DNA from: Notospermus geniculatus
Lineage: Eukaryota > Nemertea > Pilidiophora > Heteronemertea > Lineidae
Direction: 5' to 3'
Assembly (NCBI GenBank): GCA_002633025.1
Contig: NMRB01000252.1
Coordinates: 39,193 to 103,192 of the forward strand
Length of the DNA stretch: 64,000 nt
Shown piece by piece: positions 35,367 through 46,952 of this stretch. The first letter of the stretch is position 1; every line of letters begins with the position of its first letter. The notes under the pieces were generated by a model. It saw only the letters and a list, made by a program, of their open reading frames with translations. It was not told the origin of the DNA and did no database searches. The position numbers were made by a program, and so were the translations under genes.

Positions 35367-35758
35367 AAGGCGGTGACAGACTGTCGCGTAAGCAACTCGT
35401 CGGAAGGCATTCAACCAATCAGGCAGGCGGTAACACAGACCAAAACACCTACCTAAAGGCCCGTTTACACTAGGTTGCACCAAGTTGCAAGTTGCTGCAA
35501 CTTGCAACTTGTTGCAAACTACCCGGGACGGTTTACACATAGAAAAATCGATGCAACATCCAGCGTGATCGAGTTGCAACAAGTTGCATATCCGTTTACA
35601 CATGCAACTTTTATGAAACGTTTTGGTTTCATCAGGTTTATGCAACAAGTTGCATGAAGTTGCATATGAAAAGTTGCATGTGTAAACGGGCCTTTAGAAT
35701 CTGATTGGCGGAACGCCTGCAGGATGCGCCGCGTAGGCGCCAGTCTGTCACTGGCTTT
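35367..35758. mobile_element. outer TA-flanked MITE, interrupted by another MITE
   Basis: Left arm AGGCGGTGACAGACTG...CCAATCAGGC and right arm GATTGGCGGAACG...CAGTCTGTCACTGGCTT are inverted copies, flanked by TA. The arms are separated by a complete second element at 35456-35694, so this element is the older host. Confidence 0.75.
35456..35694. mobile_element. inner TA-flanked MITE nested in the outer one, 239 bp
   Basis: Ends AAGGCCCGTTTACAC and GTGTAAACGGGCCTT are exact inverses, flanked by TA on each side (35454-35455, 35695-35696). The interior is filled with GTTGCAACTTG-like words in both orientations. Confidence 0.88.
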
Positions 35759-35759
35759 A

Positions 35760-37047
35760 GTCCCTGTATTGCCCTCTTTGGCTTTTTATTCATGGTCAGT
35801 GGTTCTTCATAGTACATAATGGGGTTTATGTGCTATACTTCTTCCTATGACTAGCTGATGATTTAAAATACTATTACATATCCCTTATATTTTGTTCAAA
35901 AATTATAGCAAGCACATATTACAGTAATAAAATTCAAAGCATGAATTTACACATAGATTCTATTATTGCATGATTTACAACTAAATACTGATTACTCACT
36001 ATAAATTCTAAAGGCACTCTTTACAACTACTCGTAGTAATTTGGCATCCTGCCAAATATATTCATATCAACATATGGGCTTTATTTCATATGAATATCAT
36101 TTCGCAAGTAAACAACAATGTGTAGTAAGAAATCCCATTCTGTTCCAATGTCATAGCGTGTCACTTTGACCAGGGTCTACATTATGACCACAAAAGGAAA
36201 TACGGTACAATAGCAATGTTCTTGTAATGGAACCCCAGGCCTAGGCTTAATAGGCCAAGACCATTGTCCTAGATGCAATAGGCCTATAACATGGAACAAG
36301 ATAGCCTTGTTTACATCTCAGACAATTTCTATGTCCGTCTACAAGTTCTAGTATTCAGCTAAAGTGTGTTTGTGTAGTGCCCGGGAGGGAAGACTGCTTG
36401 CTGCATGGCATGTTGTTGGCCTATACAGGATTGAACCTATGAATATTCTAGACATGTGGATCACGAAGAGTAAACATTGAGGCCTTAACATTTTACAAGC
36501 TTTTGTTGTCAGCCACGCGCTTTCTTAGAATATTTCGTATAAGATCATTATCGGCCTATAGGCTTTATTTTCCTGGTGTGTACTCTTTGTCACATTTTAA
36601 TCCAGATGACCATTCTTCAAAGATTTATCATTCAATGAAATGTCTTATTGCTGTAAAAGTTCACGGTGGGCATACATCCGTGTTCGCTCTCTTGTTTGCC
36701 AACAATCATCAAACCATTCTAAACGCCTTCATACTCCTCCGCGATCGAAACAAAAATAACATTACCGGTACTTCTGACTTAGTCTGTTATTTTCATGACT
36801 TTCACAGTCACGGATATCTACCAGTATTCACAAGTTCTTCATTTCAGACCGCCTACACACATGACCACTGTTTGACAGACAAAATACTTCTAAATATTAT
36901 TCACCAGATAACTTGTTCTGTCCCTTCTATTGGAATTGAGATCTTGAAATATTGTAAACTGTCAATTAGGCCATTCTGTCTCATTTCGTAAACAAGATGG
37001 ATGAGCCACCAGTCTGCCTTTCCCCGAGTGACAATAACATCAGTCTG
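35760..37047. other. AT-rich non-coding stretch
   Basis: A 162-codon plus-strand frame (36503-36991) has no similarity, splice context or exon-like composition. Nothing else seen. Confidence 0.4.
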
Positions 37048-37380
37048 CCATTCATAAGATGGTGTTTCAGCAACACAATTTAGAAGGTGGTGTTGCAGCA
37101 AAACAATTTACAAGGTGGTGTTTCAGCAACAACACAAGCCTGCCATTCATAAGGTGGTGCTTCAGCAATGCCATTCACAAGGTGGTGTTTCAGCAGCAGC
37201 AACAGTCTGCCATTATTCACAAGGTGGTGCTTCAGCTATGACATTCACAAGGTGGTGTTTCAGCAATTGCATACACACAAGTTGGTGTTTCAGCAACAAC
37301 ACAAGTCTGCTATTCACAAGGTGGTGTTTGGCATTGACATCAGTCTGCCATTCATAAGGTGGTGTTTCAGCAATGACCCA
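37048..37380 (+). repeat. minisatellite of AAGGTGGTGTTTCAGCAA units
   Basis: About ten irregularly spaced copies of AAGGTGGTG(T/C)TTCAGCAA, most preceded by TGCCATTCAC or a variant. All three plus frames stay open through much of the array because of the repeat, so the frames there are not genes. Confidence 0.9.
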
Positions 37381-38494
37381 GCCTGCTGGCACTTCACATT
37401 AGTTTGACGGTCATTGGAATGGTGTGCAGAGGTCAGTGTGAGTGCTTCATGCAGTCAGCCTTGAGTAATGTGTTTTTTCCAACCACTCAAATTATTGACA
37501 CTTCATCAGAAATTACTTAGAATGTGGTCATTCTTTTTACACATGAATTCTGATGACCAGTTCATGAACATGTTGGTTGTCAGTCTTATGCTTGGACTAC
37601 CAAGGTAGCAGGGTGGGAAAATGACTCACGTTTTCTGAGGATCTGTTGAAGGAAGTTTCTGAGTGGCTATAAACACCTGAATTTATTGGGGCCTTTATCA
37701 GTGACAATCAGCACCCCAAGAAACCTGACTTCCTGGCCCTTCAAGAGATACCGTTCAGAAAGATTCATATGAATGATGAGGTACAGCCAAACCCTGTGGC
37801 TGCATGGACCAAAGAGAATGGGTCCATATTTGGTTCACAGTCATTAATCCGGTTGATATGCATGTCCATACGCCTTGCAGATTCCCCCCATTGATAACGT
37901 TATTCAATAGGGCCTTGTCAATGATGTCTGTACCGATGACCGATCACTGTCCAAGACTGTTTGTCTCCTTCGGAATCCTTTTATCATATGCATGGTCAGA
38001 CTAGGAAATAACGGCATCACTTGACAAGCCGGTTGTCTCGGAACAAGTCAGAAATTTTGACCATCAAAGCGATCTTCTTGACACTGTAGGGTGATCCTTT
38101 ATAAAGCTATTGTTATGCTGCGGCGTAGACAATGCCTATCGCATGTCATGTAATTCAATCTTTCCTTTCGGCATTGTGAAAAAGATGTGCAACAAGTGTC
38201 AATGATGAAATAAAACTCCTCAAATAAACGTGTCCCATGTCACAAAACTGTAGCACCCAGAAAATAACCTGTTTCTACTCCATAAGATATCTTATTTTCT
38301 GTTTTCGTTGCTCTTATCTTAAATGTTGCATGAGGTACCCTTGGAATCTCTTCAGACGTCAAGTACTCGATCTATTTGCTTTGGTCCTGTTATCTGTGGT
38401 GGCCCATCATCAAATTTTATCAAAGAGTCTTCGAAACTCTTCTTCAAAGTTTGGGATAGGTTGTCTGTGTTATCAAATATCATTTGATGTTACC
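37381..38494. other. non-coding stretch, nothing recognised
   Basis: Short frames only; the 126-codon plus frame at 38237-38617 runs into a dispersed repeat and is judged spurious. Confidence 0.4.
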
Positions 38495-38662
38495 TACAAT
38501 AGGAGCAGTCAGCCGCATGTATTGCCAAAAGATGGCAGCAAAGTTCTAGCGGACCAACAGGAAAATCCACGTGATTGGTGCTTAATCAAGAATGAATGGG
38601 TCCGCTTTATGCATTGAAGTGGGCTGTAGTGACACCTATTGGTCAACTCACTGACAGCTCCT
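38495..38662 (+). repeat. CCAATAGG-ended dispersed repeat, copy 3
   Basis: Contains AATAGGAGCAGTCAGCCGCA, GATGGCAGCAAAGTTCTAGC, GATTGGTGCTTAATCAAGAA and GTAGTGACACCTATTGGTCA in the same order as 5030-5215. Divergence is clear but the alignment is continuous. Confidence 0.75.
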
Positions 38663-40753
38663 ATTGAGTTCATTTTTACGAAAACTTGTATGTACTGGGG
38701 TATGCACATAAACCCCTGACCAACCAATGGTGAAATTGACTGGATGGAGGAGCTGGGGGAACTAAAGCCCTCTCTTGATACCCTCCTCCAGAGCTGTTCC
38801 CTCTGATACTCTCTTTCAGGAGCTAGTCCCTCTGATACCCTCCTTCATCTTGGCAGGGTTTGACGGGAAATCTGCTGGACATTTAGAATAATGGGCCACT
38901 GCTTTCGGCCCCGAGTCCTTCCTTTTATGGATGGAAAAATAAACCAAATTTCGACAACAACAACATTGAGGGCTACGATTCAAACACAAGGGCATACTAG
39001 TAGTTCTTAAACCTTTGAACCGAAGATTTTCAGGGGGTTGTGATTTCCTCGAAGTTTGTTTTGGCCAGTGAAGGGGTTGAGGATCAGTCAAGGCCACAGG
39101 CTTGGGGCTTACAAAAGACAACAAAACGTCACAGAATGGCCATTGGTGAGGGACAAAGTGTCCATTCACTGGTAAGAATATGCTGAAATATGGTTCTGTC
39201 CAATCTATTATGAAATCAGATTTCAGTATACCCGATAAAATCTCTGCATTGAGGGTAATAATCACCCTGCTTATGATGGCTCTAGTCAAGCAAGCAGGAC
39301 TGATCTTCAAAACAGGGTCAGGGTGTGCAACACAGGACAGAGACGCAGTGTTGGAGAGGGGCAACCTGTTTGTGCTGTCGGTCTGAACACTTCCAACACT
39401 ACAATGGGCAGTGTGGACTGTCAACAAGAAATGTCCAGGGGCTACTTTGTGCAGGCCCATTTCTTGAGTGGTGCTTGACCCAAGGAAGGCTTTGTCCACT
39501 GCCTCAGAAGTTTGGACACCTCAACATGTAGCGGATGTTCTTGTATCAAATGTGTTATCTTCCATTCAGCAATGTTCTTGTGTCAAAAGCACTTGTAGTA
39601 TCAAGTTGTTGGATGGATGTAACTTCAATCCAGCAATTTCCAATATGTTCTTTGAGAACATGGAGGGGGGATTCCAGTCCAGATTTTCTTTTTATTTCTG
39701 AACTTGTTTATTACGATAGACAGGAACAGATATGGTGACCTTGCTTTTAGGCTCTCTGGTCAATAATGTATCCTATCATTGCCAGTAACTCTCTATCATT
39801 TCACCTTCAGAACTGTCCTTTTAGAGACTGAGGTTCTCATATTCATTATCAAGGTCAGACAAGTCATAAGGTGAAGGTGACTGAATTGGTCTAGCCATAC
39901 TATTCCCTTGTTTACTTGCCTATCAGGAGATAATCCTTGATCATCTTCGCAAACCTAAATGCAATAAACAAGGATATCGAAATCCTGCTTTATCAAAAAT
40001 ATTGATTTGACAATCACATTTACAAATATGCCTAGCAGGTCATATCAAAGCAAATAGGGAGATTTTAACACTTGAAGTTGTGAAATATTACCATTTCAAC
40101 ATTAGGTTAGAAGTCATTTCAGGTCTTTCTTTTAGGTTCACTCGAAATGCACAGCTTTCTGTCTCTTTCACTGTGTTCTCACTGTGACTTGGCCAATACA
40201 ATCCTAATGTTTCCTTCTGGATTCCCAGTTAAAAAAATATTGCTCTAAATGCCTGTGATTTCTCTGAATTGCATACGGAACTTCTGCATTTTTATGGCTA
40301 CCCCATTGTCCATGTCAGTAAGCAGGGCCCTACAGGTCATCATTTGCGTTTGTTATCAGGCTTTCTATCTCAGGTAAGAGGTTTTCTGGAGAGATCCCAA
40401 ATTACTATACTTGAGATGGGAATGACGAACATGAACGTCATAGACCCACTGATTCAATTGCGAAAACCTGCATGACACCAATTGTTACCCCTTTTTTGTA
40501 CCGGTACATACTTTTGCTTGACGATTAACCCTTCGTGTTCAGGCATTTGTGGTGAGTCTCAGCGAGACATCGTCAAAATAGGAAACGGAAAGGCAATCAT
40601 CCATTAGCATTGAATTCGTGCGAGAAATTTGGGTTACTGAAAATTGACACTTTTTCCAAAGTAGCTACTTATAGGCCTAGGTCAAGATTAAGTCCTTACC
40701 ACTGACATTTGGAGGACGCTTCAAAAAGACTGCATTTGAAGCCTATTCAAAGA
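38663..40753. other. non-coding stretch with a long spurious minus frame
   Basis: A 227-codon minus frame (38816-39499) is the longest gap-free one in the window but has no recognisable domain. Short GATACCCTC-type repeats occur near 38776-38845. No exon is supported. Confidence 0.35.
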
Positions 40754-40857
40754 CATCCTCCCACAGCAGGGTTTTTTACCTCGCTCCTTTTCATCACACA
40801 AACTTCGTCTGAAGCATATGAAGAGGAAGCCAGACCAACCCCTGCTATGGGAGGATG
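40754..40857. mobile_element. hAT-like MITE family, copy 4
   Basis: CATCCTCCCACAGCAGGG at the left and CCCTGCTATGGGAGGATG at the right, 104 bp. Flanking 8-mers TTCAAAGA and ATCCAAAA agree at 5 of 8 positions, so the target duplication is decayed or absent. Confidence 0.85.
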
Positions 40858-42620
40858 ATCCAAAAATGCCTGTTCTTGACATGCCATAAGCCATCATCAG
40901 GAGGTGAATCCCTTCCTTCTAGTTCTACTCCAATAAAATCTCCAGTTTAAACCCTATCAACAGGTGGTATCGTAAAATATTTAATAGTCAAATGACTTTA
41001 ATGGTTTTATATCACTTTGTCAATGTCATGATTACTGTTCTTCATTGTCACAATACAAACACTGGAAGATAAAAACTTGGTGAATATGGCCCATAATAAA
41101 AAGGACAAATGACCAAAGACTAAAAAGGGATTGGGTGAATGTCGTCATGATCATAATCTAATTGAAGGGGTATGAATAAGATTGTCATTCAGATTCTGCA
41201 AGTCCTGTTAGACCAGCAAATAAAAGTGATGGAACCAGTGTTGAGTTGATGTGAAAGAATCAAGTGCAATGTATGATTTTAATTTATGGCTGACAGCTAA
41301 GGTGATAAAAACCTGTTGTTTGAATGACATTACCGTATTTATGGCAAATCTCAAGAATCACAAAACTCTATTTCCCAAATTTACAGACTATTTTTGGGAG
41401 AGTTTGAGAAATATTGGCATTGTATCCCTCCATGGTCGCATCTTTCAAACTGGGTGAACTTGAAATACCTGTCATGCGGTATATATCAAGAGACCCATTG
41501 GACATTATGGTAAACTGGTCACTTCAAGTGTGATTAATTCCACATAATTTCACCGATTCATTGGGCAGAATTCAAGTTCTGCTGAGGTAAACATTTTACC
41601 CAATACATGTACTACCCCACTTCTTTCCACCTGAATGGATCCTTTGCTGGTTTTCAAGGAAGTTAGGCCTAGGATTTATGGCTGGATTGAAAGACTTATG
41701 TTCTTATAGTTCGTTTGTTCTTCTGACGTTAATGGAACTAAATTCTGTTTAGAAAAGCCAAATGAAAATTGACAATTTGCATTACATGTTAAATAAATAT
41801 TCACACACAGTTCTGATGAGTTCTGTTTTGAATCACAATTTGAACTTCAGAACAAATTTTAACAAGAAAATATTGCTTTATATTGTGTTCCAAGAATAAA
41901 CACACATCTTTTGTATCGGGTGATGTATGGCAACTTCGTCTCGGCCTATAAATAGAGTGTTAAAGTCCACAATGACGAAAAGTCACGTTTCAGGAAGGCC
42001 TTTAGAAAAGTTTCTTACCCAGCCCTACGACTCATGGAATATGATAGATATTGTCAACAAACACCATTACCATAGGCCTATGTATGGTCTCACCTGATTG
42101 GAAATTGAGAAATGCATAAAGAGTGGAGGAGGTCTTAGCAAATATTTTTAGCCGTCCCTGCATGAGTAGTTCCAAAGAAAAGGTGTTTACACACAAAGCA
42201 CACAGGTCTTAACCCCTTTCTGACTAATTTTTCAAAAACATGAGTGGGGGACTTGTCAATAGTTCCTGGAAGTCGACCTGTATAGCATAAAATATTGACC
42301 TTATTGTCTGGCTTGTGCTGTATGTTTTGTGTTTGACTTCTTCCTTGTCAAAAGTGAATGCTAGGCATGCAGAGAAGGCTACTTTGAATTGGCATGTGTC
42401 AGCCACTAAAGACCCTAAAGTGTGTAGGCCTGTATCTTGCCCTTGTATAATGTATTTGTTAACCCACCCCTTCCCACTGTTTTACACTTAAAAATTCAAT
42501 GGTAGTTACATGTATCTCATTCTTCTGCTGCTGTTTTATTGTTTGTGTTGCCGTTGTTTATGTAATCTACATGTATCTCACTTGATTTAGATCCTGCAAA
42601 ATGAGCATACAGTACTCCTG
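40858..42620. other. AT-rich non-coding stretch
   Basis: No supported exon or repeat family. A TAGGCCTAGG word occurs near 41664. Confidence 0.4.
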
Positions 42621-42771
42621 GTGAGTTTTCGCAACGGCTAGTTTAGCTTCTTACGTCGACCCGTCGTTAAGCGGGGTTTCCTTCCTTTGTTAAAGCCTTC
42701 TTGAAAAGTATTGGTGAGTCATCGCTAAATGTAAATGTTGTAGGCCTGTACAGGCCGTTGCGAAAACCCAC
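42621..42771. mobile_element. MITE with ends GTGAGTTTTCGCAACGGC, 151 bp
   Basis: Left end GTGAGTTTTCGCAACGGC (42621-42638) and right end GCCGTTGCGAAAACCCAC (42754-42771) are inverse with one mismatch. No clear target duplication was seen and there is no coding frame. Confidence 0.75.
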
Positions 42772-43096
42772 TACCAGCCAATTTTACCCAATGAGAACAA
42801 TAAGAGACAGTAGTGCTTGTTGCATGTATTCACAGAACCTCTCTGCATAAAAGCAAGGTTTCCGTAGGGAGTCCTACAAAGTGGTAGGAGGTGATTTTGG
42901 TTAGAGAGGAGGGACACTTCAATCAAATGACAGAATATGAAACGCATATACCGGTAACTGACTACCCAGTCAGTTCAAGCGTTAATTGTGAAGCATATTC
43001 CTTTGAAAAAGATGTGAAGTTCATGATCATGATGCTGTTATATTACTCTTGACATCTTTTTCAGGGACCACTTGTACCTAAATGCCCTTGACATTA

Positions 43097-43993
43097 NNNN
43101 NNNNNNNNNNNNNNNNNNNNNNNNNNNNNNNNNNNNNNNNNNNNNNNNNNNNNNNNNNNNNNNNNNNNNNNNNNNNNNNNNNNNNNNNNNNNNNNNNNNN
43201 NNNNNNNNNNNNNNNNNNNNNNNNNNNNNNNNNNNNNNNNNNNNNNNNNNNNNNNNNNNNNNNNNNNNNNNNNNNNNNNNNNNNNNNNNNNNNNNNNNNN
43301 NNNNNNNNNNNNNNNNNNNNNNNNNNNNNNNNNNNNNNNNNNNNNNNNNNNNNNNNNNNNNNNNNNNNNNNNNNNNNNNNNNNNNNNNNNNNNNNNNNNN
43401 NNNNNNNNNNNNNNNNNNNNNNNNNNNNNNNNNNNNNNNNNNNNNNNNNNNNNNNNNNNNNNNNNNNNNNNNNNNNNNNNNNNNNNNNNNNNNNNNNNNN
43501 NNNNNNNNNNNNNNNNNNNNNNNNNNNNNNNNNNNNNNNNNNNNNNNNNNNNNNNNNNNNNNNNNNNNNNNNNNNNNNNNNNNNNNNNNNNNNNNNNNNN
43601 NNNNNNNNNNNNNNNNNNNNNNNNNNNNNNNNNNNNNNNNNNNNNNNNNNNNNNNNNNNNNNNNNNNNNNNNNNNNNNNNNNNNNNNNNNNNNNNNNNNN
43701 NNNNNNNNNNNNNNNNNNNNNNNNNNNNNNNNNNNNNNNNNNNNNNNNNNNNNNNNNNNNNNNNNNNNNNNNNNNNNNNNNNNNNNNNNNNNNNNNNNNN
43801 NNNNNNNNNNNNNNNNNNNNNNNNNNNNNNNNNNNNNNNNNNNNNNNNNNNNNNNNNNNNNNNNNNNNNNNNNNNNNNNNNNNNNNNNNNNNNNNNNNNN
43901 NNNNNNNNNNNNNNNNNNNNNNNNNNNNNNNNNNNNNNNNNNNNNNNNNNNNNNNNNNNNNNNNNNNNNNNNNNNNNNNNNNNNNNNNNNNNN
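43097..43993. other. assembly gap (897 N)
   Basis: A run of N; open frames spanning it are meaningless. Confidence 1.
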
Positions 43994-44450
43994 AAGGCTT
44001 ACCGTGGTGCTTGAGTACAGACTTGAATTTAAATTTGTTGTCAGGCCATGAGTTCATTGCACTTCAGGGTTTCATAAATTTGATTGTTTTTCCAGGCCTT
44101 ACATGTAGGCCTATCTCAAGTGTTTTGACCAGAAATATCAATGAGTTTGAATGTCATCAATGATCAATAAATAAGGTTAATTCTGACATGTGTGGTGGCC
44201 TGAGGTGAGGAGATTGAATGGAGTGTTTGTTTGTGGTATCAGTCACGTTCTGTGATATCATGACTGTATGAATAAAGGCCTGTACCACCGTGTGATAGTG
44301 TTGTGACCTTGAGCAAGATACTTAGATACTGCTATTGTGATTGTACATAGTGTATAAGAATTTCTCATGTGGAAATCTGCATGAGTTAATGTTAATGGCA
44401 GCACTAAGGCCCGTACTGGCAGATCTGTGTGGCAGCCTGGTCGTTATTGA
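43994..44450. other. non-coding stretch, nothing recognised
   Basis: Short frames only before the SINE. Confidence 0.4.
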
Positions 44451-44725
44451 GGAGCCTTGATAGCCTAGTGGTTACCACCTCCACTTAGCAAACGGCAAGT
44501 CCTGGGTTCAAATCCAGCCGGGCCGTTTGTGATTAATCATTCCTGCTCTTCAATCCAGCACATGGGACGTGGGAAGCCATGGTGCCTTGTACCTTGTGCC
44601 TTTGCAAGGGCAAGTAAGTAAAAGACCCCATCCAAGTGAGGAACATAGTAGCTTGAGATGGCTTCTTCTGTACTTACCAGGGCCAGTAATGCTATGGATT
44701 CGGCCTTGATGGAAAAATCAAATAC
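44451..44725 (+). repeat. tRNA-derived SINE with full head and body
   Basis: A tRNA-like head at 44451-44525 has box A TAGCCTAGTGG (44461-44471) and box B GGTTCAAATCC (44505-44515). The body follows with GCAAGGGCAAGTAAGTAAAA, GACCCCATCCAAGTGAGGAA and CAGGGCCAGTAATGCTATGG. The body matches 33637-33812. The promoter boxes show Pol III ancestry; the lack of a good acceptor stem argues against a working tRNA gene. Confidence 0.88.
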
Positions 44726-45353
44726 AAAAGGCCATTATTGGTCATTGACATCCAGTGATATGCACCGTTACAGCCAAATTACTTTGAATCAGAAAACCTG
44801 TGGCGAGGGGTCATCAACCCCCACAATATGAGTCATCATAACTGTCTGTGGAGGCGACACTCAAACATCAAGCAGCTGGTTTTAGATCGTATGATGACTT
44901 CTTGTTAAATCTTTACTATGCAGTTCATTATCTTGAGTCAAAGTCGAAAAGCTATTGAATTATCGTATCTAGTGTTTGGTCTTGGAAATATCAGTGGGGC
45001 AGACGTCATTTCTTATCGTCAGACGAAATGATCACACCAGATATCAAGCGTGCGTAAAGTTTAATTAAGTAGAATGTAAGGTCACCTCTGGTTATTTTTG
45101 GATGATTACAGGAATTTCATTCTGGGTTGTTTTCACTGACGTCATCACAAGTGGTGTCAGAATTTGCCCTTGCATCAAAGAACCGAGTAACTCAATGTCA
45201 AAATGTGGTACTATCTCATAATGTTTTATATCTGGAAGGTCAGATCATGGCCGGGCATTGCGCTCACATATGTAACACTTTCTACTCATAAACTTCTGGA
45301 AGTTTATGACTAAAATCCTTTGGGTGGTGTATTGCCCAGCTCTCTCTTTGACA
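44726..45353. other. non-coding stretch, nothing recognised
   Basis: No exon or repeat seen between the SINE and the next MITE. Confidence 0.4.
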
Positions 45354-45459
45354 CATGCTCCCACAGCAGGGGTTTTTACCTCGCTCCTTCATCCACTCAC
45401 ACAAACTTTATGTGCGAGTGTGAAGAGGAATGAGACCAAAGCCCTGCAATGGGAGGATG
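45354..45459. mobile_element. hAT-like MITE family, copy 5 (best preserved target duplication)
   Basis: 106 bp from CATGCTCCCACAGCAGGGG to CCCTGCAATGGGAGGATG, flanked by an exact 8-bp repeat CTTTGACA (45346-45353 and 45460-45467). Confidence 0.9.
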
Positions 45460-45467
45460 CTTTGACA

Positions 45468-46698
45468 AGACAAGAAGCTGTTCAACTTCCATAACACTCA
45501 TAAAGAATTTTTTTGTGGGTTGTTGAATATTGTATTTTATGGTCCTGCAACGGTCACTAGATGGTCTCTCCTCTAAACTCTTCCCATCCATGAATGGAGG
45601 AAAAATGGTGTTCTCAGAAACTTTCAACAGCGCTAGTCAAATACCGGTACAAGCACTGTCACAATCCAAACAATGCAGAAAAGATAGCTGATATCGGTTA
45701 CCTATTATCATAGTTTATGCTATTATTGATATTTTTTTGTGTTTCTGAGTAAGACTATGAAAGTCAATGGTTTTCTCTTTGAATGTGCTGAGTAATGTGT
45801 TATTATGTGATTGGGATCTTATCTTCATTCATCCGAAAGACTGATCTTATCTTCAAACACAAGAAAGATTTTGATAAAATCACGAGCCCGATCGGCGTCA
45901 GTTTTCCCGCCAACGGCTTCCTGTGTATTGCATCCCATATAAAGTAGAAAGAGATTGCTCCGAAGTGGATCCGTGTTTTATTGTCATTGTTATGAATTTC
46001 TCCTACTTCAAGAGCACAAACGTCCTCCTCATGGAACTGAATGAGAATGAGTAGGGTAAGATGTGGGGACTCCACGGACAGGAGTGGAGGTGTGAACGAT
46101 TAAACAGGTGGGTATGGGGCTTCATGACTCACTTGAATTACAAGACCCGATTGAGTGGAGTCATTAAGTGGTTAGGCGATGATAGCAACTGCATTGTGGG
46201 AAACCAGCGCTGTAATTAAACAAATGCCTGTATTGTCGTTCCTTGTCTATTTGCCTTATGCAGGTATTCCCCATATGTCACCATATTTGACTGTGGGAAC
46301 CGTTTGAGGAGTTAGCAATTTAAGTTTAATTAGGCTCATTTCTGATGGTTTTGTTGACCTTTCTTGCTAGTAAAATCTGTCGATGGGGTTTAATCTTCAT
46401 GCGTTTCACAGTTATTTGTCTGGGATATCTTATTTGAGTAAAGAATTGGTGTAATCTGTGATATTTTGTTCCATTGTAAGGGGACATGTGGTCAAAAAAT
46501 TAGGATGGAGGATGATGTGAATGTAGTCTTCCTGCCTTCAACCTGCAACTAGCATGGAGAAGTTGTCAATCATGTGCAAGTTTTCTCATGCAAGATGGCT
46601 TCAGAGCTGGTTTCCGTATATGACTTACACTAAGACACGACATAAACGATTGCCCATAGTTTTGTTGGGCATTACTAGTTGCAGTGTCAGCTTCCTTC
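45468..46698. other. non-coding stretch with an unassigned minus frame
   Basis: A 90-codon minus frame (45803-46075) reads partly membrane-like (IHFGAISFYFIWDAIH) but has no clear acceptor or family. Nothing else seen. Confidence 0.35.
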
Positions 46699-46952
46699 TA
46701 TAGACAAATCCCAAATTGACGAAAACGAGAAAGATCTGTGCACTTCCGCCGAAATTGCAAACAGAACCTCGGTCTGAAACTGAATGACGTGACGCAGAGA
46801 ACCCCACGACCATGTGACGACAGTGACTTCGACGACGTTGCATCAGAGTCAACCATTGCTGAATCATGGATTGCGTCACGTCAGCTGGTTCGAGGTTCTG
46901 TTTATGATTTCGGCGGCAGTGTGCACATCTGGGAATTTGGGATTTGTCTATA
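46699..46952. mobile_element. fold-back element with ends TATAGACAAATCCC, 254 bp
   Basis: The left end (46699-46712) and right end GGGATTTGTCTATA (46939-46952) are exact inverses. Pairing continues inward with gaps: GTGCACTTCCGCCGAAAT...CAGAACCTCG against CGAGGTTCTG...ATTTCGGCGG, and GACGTGACGC against GCGTCACGTC. TA at each outer edge may be the target duplication. Confidence 0.8.

Noticed and set aside
36503-36991. 162-codon plus-strand ORF
   Set aside because: No family signature, no splice context, and residue composition typical of translated AT-rich intron.
38816-39499. 227-codon minus-strand ORF, longest without N
   Set aside because: No recognisable domain, exon boundaries or codon-like composition; includes low-complexity GATACCCTC-type repeats at one end.
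40269-40475. Plus-strand frame ending at a good GTAAGA donor near 40375
   Set aside because: An in-frame TAA lies just downstream of the only acceptor (40230-40232), and there is no ATG start in frame, so it cannot be a coding exon as drawn.
43038-44163. Long open frames across 43097-43993
   Set aside because: Created by the N gap.
44451-44525. Functional tRNA gene
   Set aside because: Promoter boxes are good but the acceptor stem does not pair, and a SINE body shared with another locus follows.
45803-46075. Minus-strand ORF loosely resembling a DRAM/TMEM150-type membrane protein
   Set aside because: Only a short hydrophobic stretch is suggestive; no acceptor, and the match could not be sustained along the frame.
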